Source of the DNA: a virus
Direction: 5' to 3' (one strand)
Virus record (IMG/VR): IMGVR_UViG_3300025138_008342
Coordinates: 1-43,920 of that record
Length of the DNA: 43,920 nucleotides
Shown: in pieces, positions 23,347 through 32,487 of the stretch
How positions within the stretch are numbered: the stretch's first letter is position 1
Layout of the letters: every line of letters begins with the position of its first letter
Notes under the pieces: model-generated
Databases searched by the model: none
Told to the model about the DNA's origin: nothing
The model's input: the letters and a program-made list of their open reading frames with translations, nothing else
Program-made: the position numbers and the translations under genes

Positions 23347-25203
23347 ATGTCATTTTTTAGTAAAACAAGATTAAAAGCTACTGAGCTATTCGAGGATTCT
23401 TTTGAATATCTCCAGCGTACATATGATCAGGCGGTAGAAACTTTTACCCCAGCATCTCCATTTGGGCAGGTGTTAACTGTAGTTTCTAACCTAGGTGAAA
23501 TGATTTTCTTTTACATAGAAGCTGTTGCAACTGAATTAAATATATCACGAGCTCGAAACATTGAGTCTATATATGGTTTATCCAGATTAACTGGTCATGA
23601 CCCTACACGAGGTATATCTGCAAGAGGTATTATTGGATTACGTTTAAACACAAGTGCATCTACCCTCCTTAATGGTGACTATGTACAAATTATGAATGGT
23701 GCTAGTTTTGAAATAGGACAAAATACATTAACTTACTTTTTAAGATTTAATAGTGATTTTATTAGATTAGATAAAACAACAAAAGCCTTTGTTAATGTTG
23801 AAGTAGTTCAAGGTGAAAAAGAAGATCAGTCATTTACTGGTTCAGGTTTAGTTTTACAGAGTTATAATTTAAGCACAAAAGAACCTACTGATCAATATTT
23901 AGTAAAAGTTAATGTTGATGGTGAACTGTGGAAAAACGTAGATTCATTGTATGATATGAATAATGGTGAAAAGTCTGTGATGGTTAAATCAAGTGTTAAT
24001 GGAGGCTTAAGTATATTTTTTGGTAATAATCAATTTGGTATGCCACCTGCACTAGGAGCTAGAATTAATGTATCATATGTAAAGACTAGAGGTTCAGCTG
24101 GAAATATTGGAGGTAAGCAATTAGATATAAAGTTTTCAGATCCTGGAACAGATCCATCCGGAGAGCAAGTAGATTTAAATGAAATTCTTGCAATAAACAT
24201 TACTAGAAATCCAATGTTTGGTTCTGATTCTGAAGATCCAACATTTACCAGATTAATTGCACCATACCAAAGTAATTCTTTTGTTTTAGCAAATCCTAAT
24301 AATTATATTTACTATTTAAGTAAGTATGATTTTTGGTCTTTCATAGATGCGTATAATACAAAGGATGATGAATATTTAGATGATGATAATATTATTTACT
24401 TATTTTTAATTCCAGATGTAAAGAAAAAATTAACCAGTGACTTAGATTATTTTAGTGTACCTGAGGTTGAATTCACCATGACTACACAAGAAAAGGAAAT
24501 GACCTATGAAATATTAAACAAAAGTGGAAGACAGGTTGTTACAGCAGAAACTAGAATTATAGATCCTACTATTAAAAAGTATGCACTTAATATTGTAGTA
24601 AGATGGTTTGATAATTTTGATAAAGATGCCATAAGAATTGAAATAAGAAAAAATCTAGACGAATATTTTTTAAATGTAAACAGAAGAGATAGAATACCAA
24701 GATCAGATATTATTTCAATAATTGAAAATGTAGAAGGTATTGATTCTGTAAATGTATTCTTTATCTCAGAAGCAAATGAAGAAGCAATTAGAAATGGTTT
24801 TTATTTTATACCAGTTTATGGAACAGATCCTGTAACTGATCAAAGAGTTTTAATAGAGAACAAGAAAATAGTTTTAAAGAAAGGTGAAGATCCACAAATA
24901 GGATTAGATAGCTTTGGTGATATTGTTATTGATAATAATGATTTGGCAATTATTAGAGGTGGTTGGAAAGATAGAAATGGAACTTATTATGAACCGATAC
25001 CTGAGGCTAATAAAATTAGTTCTCTTAATGTATTCTATAAAGAAGGTATTCAAAACAATCTTTATAATAAAATACAACAGGAAAAATATAATAAAGTTCA
25101 AAGAAGCAAAGGAACAACAATAGCAACCGGTAATAATGCTAGAGGTTTAAACACTGGTAGATTACAAGGTCAGCCAACACTTAAAACATTAAAAGGAAAA
25201 TAA
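23347..25203 (+). CDS. Baseplate wedge protein, gp6-like (J family)
   Basis: Product of 618 aa (T4 gp6 is 660). The N terminus is helical (SFEYLQRTYDQAVETF, EMIFFYIEAVATELNISRARN), as in gp6/gpJ wedge proteins. A beta domain at about 95-260 contains VNVDGELWKNVDSLYDM and GNNQFGMPPALGARINVSY, which match the gpJ-like core. Residues about 405-485 hold the helix-strand repeat KYALNIVVRWFDNFDKDAIR, then REIRKNLDEYF-like IRKNLDEYFLNVNRRDRIPRS and the IIENVEGIDSVNVFF strand that form the wedge dimer domain. The last 50 residues are basic and disordered. It joins gp25 and the gp7-like protein in the inner baseplate ring. Confidence 0.87.
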   Translation: MSFFSKTRLKATELFEDSFEYLQRTYDQAVETFTPASPFGQVLTVVSNLGEMIFFYIEAVATELNISRARNIESIYGLSRLTGHDPTRGISARGIIGLRLNTSASTLLNGDYVQIMNGASFEIGQNTLTYFLRFNSDFIRLDKTTKAFVNVEVVQGEKEDQSFTGSGLVLQSYNLSTKEPTDQYLVKVNVDGELWKNVDSLYDMNNGEKSVMVKSSVNGGLSIFFGNNQFGMPPALGARINVSYVKTRGSAGNIGGKQLDIKFSDPGTDPSGEQVDLNEILAINITRNPMFGSDSEDPTFTRLIAPYQSNSFVLANPNNYIYYLSKYDFWSFIDAYNTKDDEYLDDDNIIYLFLIPDVKKKLTSDLDYFSVPEVEFTMTTQEKEMTYEILNKSGRQVVTAETRIIDPTIKKYALNIVVRWFDNFDKDAIRIEIRKNLDEYFLNVNRRDRIPRSDIISIIENVEGIDSVNVFFISEANEEAIRNGFYFIPVYGTDPVTDQRVLIENKKIVLKKGEDPQIGLDSFGDIVIDNNDLAIIRGGWKDRNGTYYEPIPEANKISSLNVFYKEGIQNNLYNKIQQEKYNKVQRSKGTTIATGNNARGLNTGRLQGQPTLKTLKGK

Positions 25204-25204
25204 T

Positions 25205-25474
25205 ATGGCAACAGTAAAAGATAAGAGAGTAGGTTTCCCTAGTTTATATAGGGCTACTTATGAGCATGGTTGGTTGTTAAAAAACACTGGTTTTGATTAT
25301 GCTCCTAATTTATTAAAAAATACTATGTCTAAATATATGTTTAGAAATAGACACCTAGGTACATTCTTAAATGATTACTTAAGCCCAATTATGGTGTTTT
25401 ATATTAACAGAGTTAAATACTTAAGAATTTATTTTAACTTCGCAGTTCCTAAGTGGTATCAAAAAATAAATTAA
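25205..25474 (+). CDS. Hypothetical protein, 89 aa
   Basis: Starts two bases after the gp6-like stop. The product is basic and aromatic-rich (GFPSLYRATYEHGWLLKN at 11-28; SPIMVFYINRVKYLRIYFNF at 61-80). The last hydrophobic stretch contains Arg/Lys and reads more like a strand pair than a membrane span. Its position between gp6-like and gp7-like genes suggests a wedge accessory, perhaps a detached piece of a larger wedge protein, since its stop is only six bases before the next start. Family not recognised. Confidence 0.75.
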   Translation: MATVKDKRVGFPSLYRATYEHGWLLKNTGFDYAPNLLKNTMSKYMFRNRHLGTFLNDYLSPIMVFYINRVKYLRIYFNFAVPKWYQKIN

Positions 25475-25480
25475 AAAGTA

Positions 25481-28400
25481 GTGACCAAGAATTGGCAACA
25501 TTTATATTTTTTCGATAAGTACGGAAAAAACTACAACATGAAATATGACAGTTCTACTGACAAGTGGACTGGTGACATATTTTTGCCTCAGGTTTCTACT
25601 GACTTGTTTGAGGTAGGACAATTATTTATTTTACAAAAACTTATTGATAAAGATAGCGGAGCTTTTATGTTTGGCTATCCGCATGGTTATACTGATGCTC
25701 CTGCTCCTGCTCCAACTGGAGAAGCTAATTGTAAATGGGAAGCTACATGGGACACAAATGAACCTAATCAAATATTTCTTTTCCAATTTAATAAAGAGTT
25801 TAATACTGGTACGCAATCAGCATTAGTACAAGAACCTGATGGACCACCGTTGGTAAAAATTGATACTCTTACTATACCTTTAAATTATGATACAAGCCAA
25901 AGTACAAATGCTGAAGGTTATATTATAACTGATGAGATTAAGTCTGTGGCATTACAGGTTAATGTTGCATTTTCATCAGGTGAAGAAAATACTTATAAAA
26001 GAAAACTTTTAATAACTGATAAATGTACCAATACAACTGTTGGTGAATTTACAGTTTATGCTGAAAGTATTGAAGAAGATGAAAGACTAAGAGTCATGAC
26101 TCAAAACATGGGTTATAATGTCATTGCGTCTGATAGTACAGTATTTAGAGAAACAAATATAAAGGAAGCATTACCTGATTATGTAGAGATTAATTTAAAG
26201 CGTAAAGAGATTATGCTAGAGGGTAGCAACATTTACCCTTTTATTGGTTCTTATAAAGGTTTAATAAATGCAATAAAGTTTTTTGGTTATGATAATTTAA
26301 AGCTTAAGGAATTTTGGAAAAATGTAAATGCTAATTCTCCACAGTTTGGTAAGTATATTCAAAGCAGCACTGTAGATTTATTTTCACCCACAGTTCAATT
26401 TGATGATAAAAAAATAACATTACCAAATAAAAACTTTAGAAAGACTAGTATGTTTAGTCTTATTTATAGAATTAATAAAATAGTTCCTGGTAAATTTACA
26501 GATGAAGATTTACCTGTGACAGAAGAATTACAAGATTTTACAATCGAGGAAATACTAATTAAACTATTTGGATTAAAAAGAAAATTAGAAAAAGAATATC
26601 TTCCACTTAATGCTCATATTAAAGGTATTACAGCAGAGGCTGATTTCTTTGGGTTATTAGAAGTTACTAACACTATAAGTAGAAATGATACGAATACAAT
26701 TAGAGCAGGTATTAATACTGATTTTAAAGTATTGCCGTCGGCATGTACTTATTTAGAAGATCTTAGAAGATTTGATTCTTTTTGCTTAGAGGAAGCAGGT
26801 ATTGTTGGCCAAGCTATAATAAATTTCTGTAATGCTTATGTTGCTCCACTGGCTGCAGGTAACGCTGCTGTTGGACAAAATATGCTTATTGATTATACAC
26901 CCGGGGCTACTTTACCACCACCTCCAATTGGGCCGGATCCTAATAGTGTACTTGGTGCATTACAAGATGGTGGGAATGTACAAATAAAAGATGTTGCTGG
27001 TGTATATGCTGCATACTTTTCAAGGTATGCCCCAAACTTAAATAAGGTTGCAGGGTTAGATTATAAAGAGGGATATTCTTCTGAATATTTACCAGACCAA
27101 CCAGGCGTTCCAAGTGGAGCATTAATTACTTTAACTAATGATAGCTTTAGTAATATAACATGGGATAATGTTAACAGTACATGGGATCAATTAACAAATG
27201 CTAATGATTTCTTTACATTTGATTTTAATGTTCAAGGTGCTGCTTATGGAGATGTTTATACAATTAGTGATTCTGCATCAGGTACTTCTGCCTCTCATAC
27301 AGTTGTTCCAGGTGATACTATACAAACAATAACTACATCTATCTTTAATCAAATAGCTGCACTTAAAACAACACAAACAGATCCTTGGTTATGGTTTGAT
27401 TGGTCACAAATTACCAATGAAATTGGTCCTTGTATTAGAGCCTATGGAAATGATGTTAATAGATTTACTGCCAGTGTTGTTTTAGCAAACTCGGCAAGCG
27501 GTGGTCAATTTACAGGTATTCAATTACCTGGTGAAACTTTATTTACATGGAGTGGTTTACAATCTGGAAATATTTCAGAAATAGAATGGACTGTATATAA
27601 AGATGCATCGGATGTATCTCCTGCATACTTTTTTCAAATAAGAGGTACAATTGGACAATATGGAACTTTACCATTAACACTACCTTACGTAGGAGATTAT
27701 AATGTAGAGATGAAATTGTTTGATATGTACAACAATATATCCTCCTCTGTAAAGCATGATGTTATTTGTGTTAGTGATAGAGAAGTAGAATATTCTGGGT
27801 GGTTTCAATCAAGGAAAAGTATATACACATGGAGTAGTGAAGGTAAATATAAATGGAAAGATTATGGATCTTTATGGAATTTACCTATACAGCCATCAAT
27901 AACTTGGGATGAAGAAACTCCTAGCTTATATGATTCTCTTGATAGAGTTAATGCAATATTAAATACTTTTGGTATTGGAACCTCAACGGATTTCCAATTA
28001 TTAAATTATCAGAATGATGGTAAGGCTAGTTTTAGTGGACCTTATCAATGGAAAAATTTAAACAAACGATTTTGTACTTGGAATAATGCTTATCATTTAT
28101 GGTGGGACATGACTGCTACTACTGGCGATACTCCTGCATTTTTTCAGTTTAGTGAAATGAAGCCTAATACTTATTTAAAGATTGTTGATCTTGAAGGTAA
28201 TATTGGTACTCATTTCTTTGATGCTGCAACAGTTACCTTAGGAGATGCTGTTTCACAATTAAACGTAAGTACTGATTCTGTTATTAATAAATATGTTTAT
28301 AATTTAGTGTTAAATTCTTCAAGCAGTGAAATGTTTGTTCAGGCAGTTTCTAGATACTTTGGATTACATGGAGATTTTAAATCAGTAGATATTGTAGATA

Positions 28401-29662
28401 CAAATAACTTAAGAGTTTGTGCAAGTGGTACTGGTAATTCTACAGATTATATTGGTGGACCGTTGGCAGCAACTTCATTATATCCTCCTTTTGCTAAAGC
28501 ATTACCAATTAACGGTATGAATTTAGTCTCAGTAGGGGCTGTAGGTGGATCACCAGCAGTAACAGATAATTTCGTAGAAAAAGTAGCAAGATGTGTGGAA
28601 CTGACATTAGATCCTGATGGGACTGGAATTCTTTATGATAAGCAAGCTGCTGTTATACAAAAACTACAATCATTAAATACTATTCAGAGAATAGGTTATG
28701 TTGGAATGGGATCTTATACCCCAAGTTTAGAAAACATGGCAGGTTGGGATAATACTATGGACAGTAATTCAAACGTTGATTTTGTTTGGGAAAATACCTC
28801 ACTATCACCACAGGCGCAAATTACAGAAGTATTAGAACATGTGCTACATACTATAACCACATTTGGTTTACCAGGTGCGTATCCTAATATATTTAACCAA
28901 ACTTCTCCATCAGGACCAACTTATGCTGCAATGTCAGAAGCAATTAATAATGGTGTATTTGATACATCAGGATATTCACAACAACCTGGAGAAACTTTAG
29001 AAGAGTTCAGAGCTTTATTAATGAGAGAGTATTTATACTTATTAATATATGCAGAATGGAATTTTATTACTACTTACGTGAGCGGTGGAACTTTATCACC
29101 AGAATGGACTGCTGATACTGGTTTAGATACAGGTGTACCTGGAACTATAAGCGTACAAGTAAATAACCCGCTAGGTCATGCTTTATATACTGATTACATA
29201 AGTAAGTTATTAGTAGCACCTAGCACCACAGTATTAAACACTATTTTTGCAACATCAGCAACACCGTCAGGTTATGTACCTTTTGAAAGGTCTCCAGCTG
29301 GTGGAAATATAGATTGTTTAAGTAGAATTTATAAATCTAGTCAAAGTATAACTAGCAATCCTACATGGTCAACTGCTAAATTTATTAATGACGGAAAAGT
29401 ATTACCACCGATGACATGGGCTATGTTTGTCTATGATAAATGTAGAATAGTTGGGAAAGAAGGTGCTAAGTGGACCATCTCTAATACTACTAACTCATCC
29501 GTGGCTGATATATATTTTGAAAGCAAGTATCTAACATATCTTTTTAAAGACCCAGGAAAGTATATGATTACATTAGAACTTACTGATACGAATGGGAATA
29601 AATATAAAAAAGGTAGAAATATCTTAAATATAAAAGAGATTAACAGATCTCAACAAATTTAA
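25481..29662 (+). CDS. Giant baseplate wedge-like protein (gp7 position) with PKD-type domains
   Basis: Product of 1393 aa (T4 gp7 is 1032). GTG at 25481 is the first possible usual start after an in-frame TAA at 25472, and the N terminus WQHLYFFDKYGKNYNM begins straight away. The first 400 residues include a segment NIYPFIGSYKGLINAIKFFGYDNLKLKEFW typical of gp7-like wedge proteins. PKD/Ig-like modules are seen at about 673-767 and at the C terminus, about 1317-1387 (FKDPGKYMITLELTDTNGN). Residues about 480-500 are Pro-rich. It follows gp25 and gp6 as expected for the outer wedge. The PKD domains suggest surface-exposed arms. The gp7 name rests on position and the N-terminal third. Confidence 0.78.
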   Translation: MTKNWQHLYFFDKYGKNYNMKYDSSTDKWTGDIFLPQVSTDLFEVGQLFILQKLIDKDSGAFMFGYPHGYTDAPAPAPTGEANCKWEATWDTNEPNQIFLFQFNKEFNTGTQSALVQEPDGPPLVKIDTLTIPLNYDTSQSTNAEGYIITDEIKSVALQVNVAFSSGEENTYKRKLLITDKCTNTTVGEFTVYAESIEEDERLRVMTQNMGYNVIASDSTVFRETNIKEALPDYVEINLKRKEIMLEGSNIYPFIGSYKGLINAIKFFGYDNLKLKEFWKNVNANSPQFGKYIQSSTVDLFSPTVQFDDKKITLPNKNFRKTSMFSLIYRINKIVPGKFTDEDLPVTEELQDFTIEEILIKLFGLKRKLEKEYLPLNAHIKGITAEADFFGLLEVTNTISRNDTNTIRAGINTDFKVLPSACTYLEDLRRFDSFCLEEAGIVGQAIINFCNAYVAPLAAGNAAVGQNMLIDYTPGATLPPPPIGPDPNSVLGALQDGGNVQIKDVAGVYAAYFSRYAPNLNKVAGLDYKEGYSSEYLPDQPGVPSGALITLTNDSFSNITWDNVNSTWDQLTNANDFFTFDFNVQGAAYGDVYTISDSASGTSASHTVVPGDTIQTITTSIFNQIAALKTTQTDPWLWFDWSQITNEIGPCIRAYGNDVNRFTASVVLANSASGGQFTGIQLPGETLFTWSGLQSGNISEIEWTVYKDASDVSPAYFFQIRGTIGQYGTLPLTLPYVGDYNVEMKLFDMYNNISSSVKHDVICVSDREVEYSGWFQSRKSIYTWSSEGKYKWKDYGSLWNLPIQPSITWDEETPSLYDSLDRVNAILNTFGIGTSTDFQLLNYQNDGKASFSGPYQWKNLNKRFCTWNNAYHLWWDMTATTGDTPAFFQFSEMKPNTYLKIVDLEGNIGTHFFDAATVTLGDAVSQLNVSTDSVINKYVYNLVLNSSSSEMFVQAVSRYFGLHGDFKSVDIVDTNNLRVCASGTGNSTDYIGGPLAATSLYPPFAKALPINGMNLVSVGAVGGSPAVTDNFVEKVARCVELTLDPDGTGILYDKQAAVIQKLQSLNTIQRIGYVGMGSYTPSLENMAGWDNTMDSNSNVDFVWENTSLSPQAQITEVLEHVLHTITTFGLPGAYPNIFNQTSPSGPTYAAMSEAINNGVFDTSGYSQQPGETLEEFRALLMREYLYLLIYAEWNFITTYVSGGTLSPEWTADTGLDTGVPGTISVQVNNPLGHALYTDYISKLLVAPSTTVLNTIFATSATPSGYVPFERSPAGGNIDCLSRIYKSSQSITSNPTWSTAKFINDGKVLPPMTWAMFVYDKCRIVGKEGAKWTISNTTNSSVADIYFESKYLTYLFKDPGKYMITLELTDTNGNKYKKGRNILNIKEINRSQQI

Positions 29663-29675
29663 AACAAATAATAAA

Positions 29676-30326
29676 ATGGCAATCAGCGTAACAGAAATTT
29701 TAGGAACCGATTCCTTATCAGGATCGAGGTTAGTAATTAATGATAACTTTAATGTTCTTGCTAGTGAAATTAATGCAATGGAGGTATATTTTGCCCCTAC
29801 TGCTGGTACAATCACTAATTTAAACAATCTTTCAACTGAGGCATTAAGAGTTGGTTTAAGCACTATTCTACTTGATATTAATGCTAGTACTTTTGATATT
29901 CTAACGAATGTTAAAATGACTGGTAATTTAAATATGAGCTTTGGTGGAATATTCAGAAATGATACAAACCCAACATCTCTTAATGATACCACAGCTGGAT
30001 CAGGAATGGCAATTGATGTTGGTACTAGTACTGCAATACCCCCTTATACAATGAATAGGTGTGGAAATACAGATATTACTAATACATTAACTATATCACT
30101 ATTCCAAGGTGTAATAGGACAAGAGATATTCTTTATGTGTACTGAAGGAAGTGGAACAGTTAATATTCAATCACCAGCTGCTACTAATTACATAGTAACA
30201 ACCGGAGCAAATGATATAATAACTTTAAATGCAGTTGGAGAAACTGTACATCTTTTAGCTATTGATAATGGATCAAGCATACCAGTTTGGTTTATAGTCG
30301 GTGGTGATGGATATGTATTATCATAA
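29676..30326 (+). CDS. Virion structural protein, 216 aa
   Basis: The N terminus TEILGTDSLSG...INDNFNVLASEINAME (5-36) shares the TEI/NFN pattern with the partial fibre at 41142 and, more loosely, the fibre at 5289, so it is probably a virion-docking segment. The rest is beta-rich and Thr/Asn-rich (ITNTLTISLFQGVIGQEIFFMCTEGSGTVNIQ), like a small fibre head or decoration domain. It could be a short baseplate fibre or plug. ATG is preceded by AATAATAAA with no Shine-Dalgarno site. Confidence 0.75.
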   Translation: MAISVTEILGTDSLSGSRLVINDNFNVLASEINAMEVYFAPTAGTITNLNNLSTEALRVGLSTILLDINASTFDILTNVKMTGNLNMSFGGIFRNDTNPTSLNDTTAGSGMAIDVGTSTAIPPYTMNRCGNTDITNTLTISLFQGVIGQEIFFMCTEGSGTVNIQSPAATNYIVTTGANDIITLNAVGETVHLLAIDNGSSIPVWFIVGGDGYVLS

Positions 30327-30349
30327 TTAATTAAAGAAAAAAACTATAC

Positions 30350-32464
30350 ATGGCAACAACGCCCTTAATCAGAACTCCACAAGCAGATGGGGGAACCTTT
30401 TATACGTTCTCTTCCTCTGCTAAAGACTTATCTAGAACTCTCAATAATGATGAGCTTAAACTAGTCTTTTCTAAGTTTGTGCTTCTTAATCTACCAGATA
30501 TGGACAGATTAGATCCAACTACATTTAGTGAGTATCAAAACTATATGCAGTTTGACACGATAGACGGTGCAATTTGGAGTGGCGGCTTAAAAGGTGATCC
30601 TAATGTTAATTTTACTGAAAGTCTTCAAAACTACGCGCTGAATTTAGAAGAACTTATAATTAGTGATTCAACATATGATAACACAACAAACCTAACCGTT
30701 ACCGAAAGAGTATTCTTTAAATGGCTCAAGGAGACTGGAGCAATGAGATTTAGAGAAGCTACTATTTTAGAGAAAGCAAATGGTATAACTACACCTAGGT
30801 TTGTCGAAGAAGATGAGGCACTATCAGGTACTCGACAGTATAGAAGAGTAGTTAGATATATTGGTGAAATTGATATTGTAAATAATGTAGATAAAGCCGG
30901 AGAAGCATATACTGAATTGTATATTAATGTACCGACAGAGGTAGGTAGAACTCCTACTATCCTCTTCGATTCAGTTTCTGATACGAATTATCAACCGTCG
31001 TTAAAAATACAAGGTACAAGTGAGTATATAATGGGAAGGAACTCCGCAACAGTTCACCCACAAGGATTAGACATTTTAGCTTGGTATGATTATGACCAAC
31101 CTCTACAAGGACCAAATTCAGCAGGATATACAGATCCTAATGCAAACTGGATGGATGAAACAACTCCACCTAATACTACTGATGCTTACTTTACAGAACC
31201 AACAACATTTACTAGTGCTGCAAATGTTAATATAAGAAAATATCCTGCTGATTATAATAATCCATCAGGATTTGTTGGATCGGCATATGTAAGAAGTGAA
31301 TTAGATGGAATTAGTGTAGATTTCAATCCTAATGATTATCAACAGATTGTACAGGATGCAACTATAAGCACTATACCACAATTTAATGGAACTGATTTAG
31401 CTGAATCGTTTGAATTTAATGCAGTCCTAGTTTATTATGATATGGTAGACTTAAGTGATTCAAGTAAAACTAAAACAAACTTATACGGTATTTTAATCTT
31501 AGATAATATAACACCTACAACAGATGGTGGTTATATTCAAAGATATCCAAAATATAAACCTAATCTTACAACTGGCCAAAATGGTAACAGTTATGGATTT
31601 AAAATTAATTTAAGATTTGACGCATCACCAGGTACTGCTGGTATTGATACTATTGTAAATGATTATAATACATTCTCAATGGGATTATTTTCAGATGCAT
31701 CTGCTCAACTTCAAGCATCAGCTCAAATATTCCAAAGACAACAATTGGAACTTGCTGATATTGAATTACGATTAGCAGCTGTTGAAAATACTCTTAACTC
31801 TGTTAGTACATCTGCATTTTTGCAATCTCAGATTAATAATCTACAAACACAAGTTGATAATGCATCACTCGCATTTGCAAGTAGTACAACACTATTAGAT
31901 TTAATTGCTAAAAATTCTGATGAAATTCAGTCATTAGCAAATGGAAATGTTTCACAAACATTACAGTATAATACAGAGGTTGTTAGACAAGGTACTGGAA
32001 TATCTGTTAACACTAACACACCTAATCAGATACAAATTTCTAATAATGTCCAGGCGTATAACTTAATGGTACCAATGGATAATGGTAATGTTCAAATTAC
32101 AGCATCTAATCCATTAAACTTAAATGTAGTAGCACCACAAGTGTTTGCTGATTTAGGAACATATACTAACATGTTAAGATTAGACACAATTAATCAAGCT
32201 AATGGCGACTTGGCTATTTATATAGATGACACTGATACACAGTGGAGAACTGGCCAAACATTAAGATTAACATTTAATAATGCTCTTTTGATAGGATCAA
32301 GAGATATAAAAATATATACTGATTCACCAAGTAGACTTAACACAGGTTCGTTTGGTAAATTAGCCGCAACTATACCTAATGCAAAATTAAGTAGTATTCC
32401 AATTATTGATCTGATTTGTACAGAGCAAGGAGTATTAAATTTTGTATATGACTGTGTTAAATAA
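30350..32464 (+). CDS. Baseplate/fibre structural protein with coiled coil, 704 aa
   Basis: Residues 1-445 are mixed alpha/beta with many strands (ARQYRRVVRYIGEIDIVNNV-like RQYRRVVRYIGEIDIV near 160-175; YTELYINVPTEVGRTPTILF). Residues about 447-504 form a heptad-rich coiled coil (RQQLELADIELRLAAVENTL, then FLQSQINNLQTQVDNA), expected to trimerise the protein. The C-terminal 200 residues are beta-rich (NVQITASNPLNLNVVAP, LRLTFNNALLIGSRDIKIY), like a small receptor-binding or fibre-attachment head. No T4 name is certain; positions after the gp7-like gene suggest a peripheral baseplate or short fibre component. Confidence 0.75.
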   Translation: MATTPLIRTPQADGGTFYTFSSSAKDLSRTLNNDELKLVFSKFVLLNLPDMDRLDPTTFSEYQNYMQFDTIDGAIWSGGLKGDPNVNFTESLQNYALNLEELIISDSTYDNTTNLTVTERVFFKWLKETGAMRFREATILEKANGITTPRFVEEDEALSGTRQYRRVVRYIGEIDIVNNVDKAGEAYTELYINVPTEVGRTPTILFDSVSDTNYQPSLKIQGTSEYIMGRNSATVHPQGLDILAWYDYDQPLQGPNSAGYTDPNANWMDETTPPNTTDAYFTEPTTFTSAANVNIRKYPADYNNPSGFVGSAYVRSELDGISVDFNPNDYQQIVQDATISTIPQFNGTDLAESFEFNAVLVYYDMVDLSDSSKTKTNLYGILILDNITPTTDGGYIQRYPKYKPNLTTGQNGNSYGFKINLRFDASPGTAGIDTIVNDYNTFSMGLFSDASAQLQASAQIFQRQQLELADIELRLAAVENTLNSVSTSAFLQSQINNLQTQVDNASLAFASSTTLLDLIAKNSDEIQSLANGNVSQTLQYNTEVVRQGTGISVNTNTPNQIQISNNVQAYNLMVPMDNGNVQITASNPLNLNVVAPQVFADLGTYTNMLRLDTINQANGDLAIYIDDTDTQWRTGQTLRLTFNNALLIGSRDIKIYTDSPSRLNTGSFGKLAATIPNAKLSSIPIIDLICTEQGVLNFVYDCVK

Positions 32465-32487
32465 ATAATAAAATTGAAACCTAGATA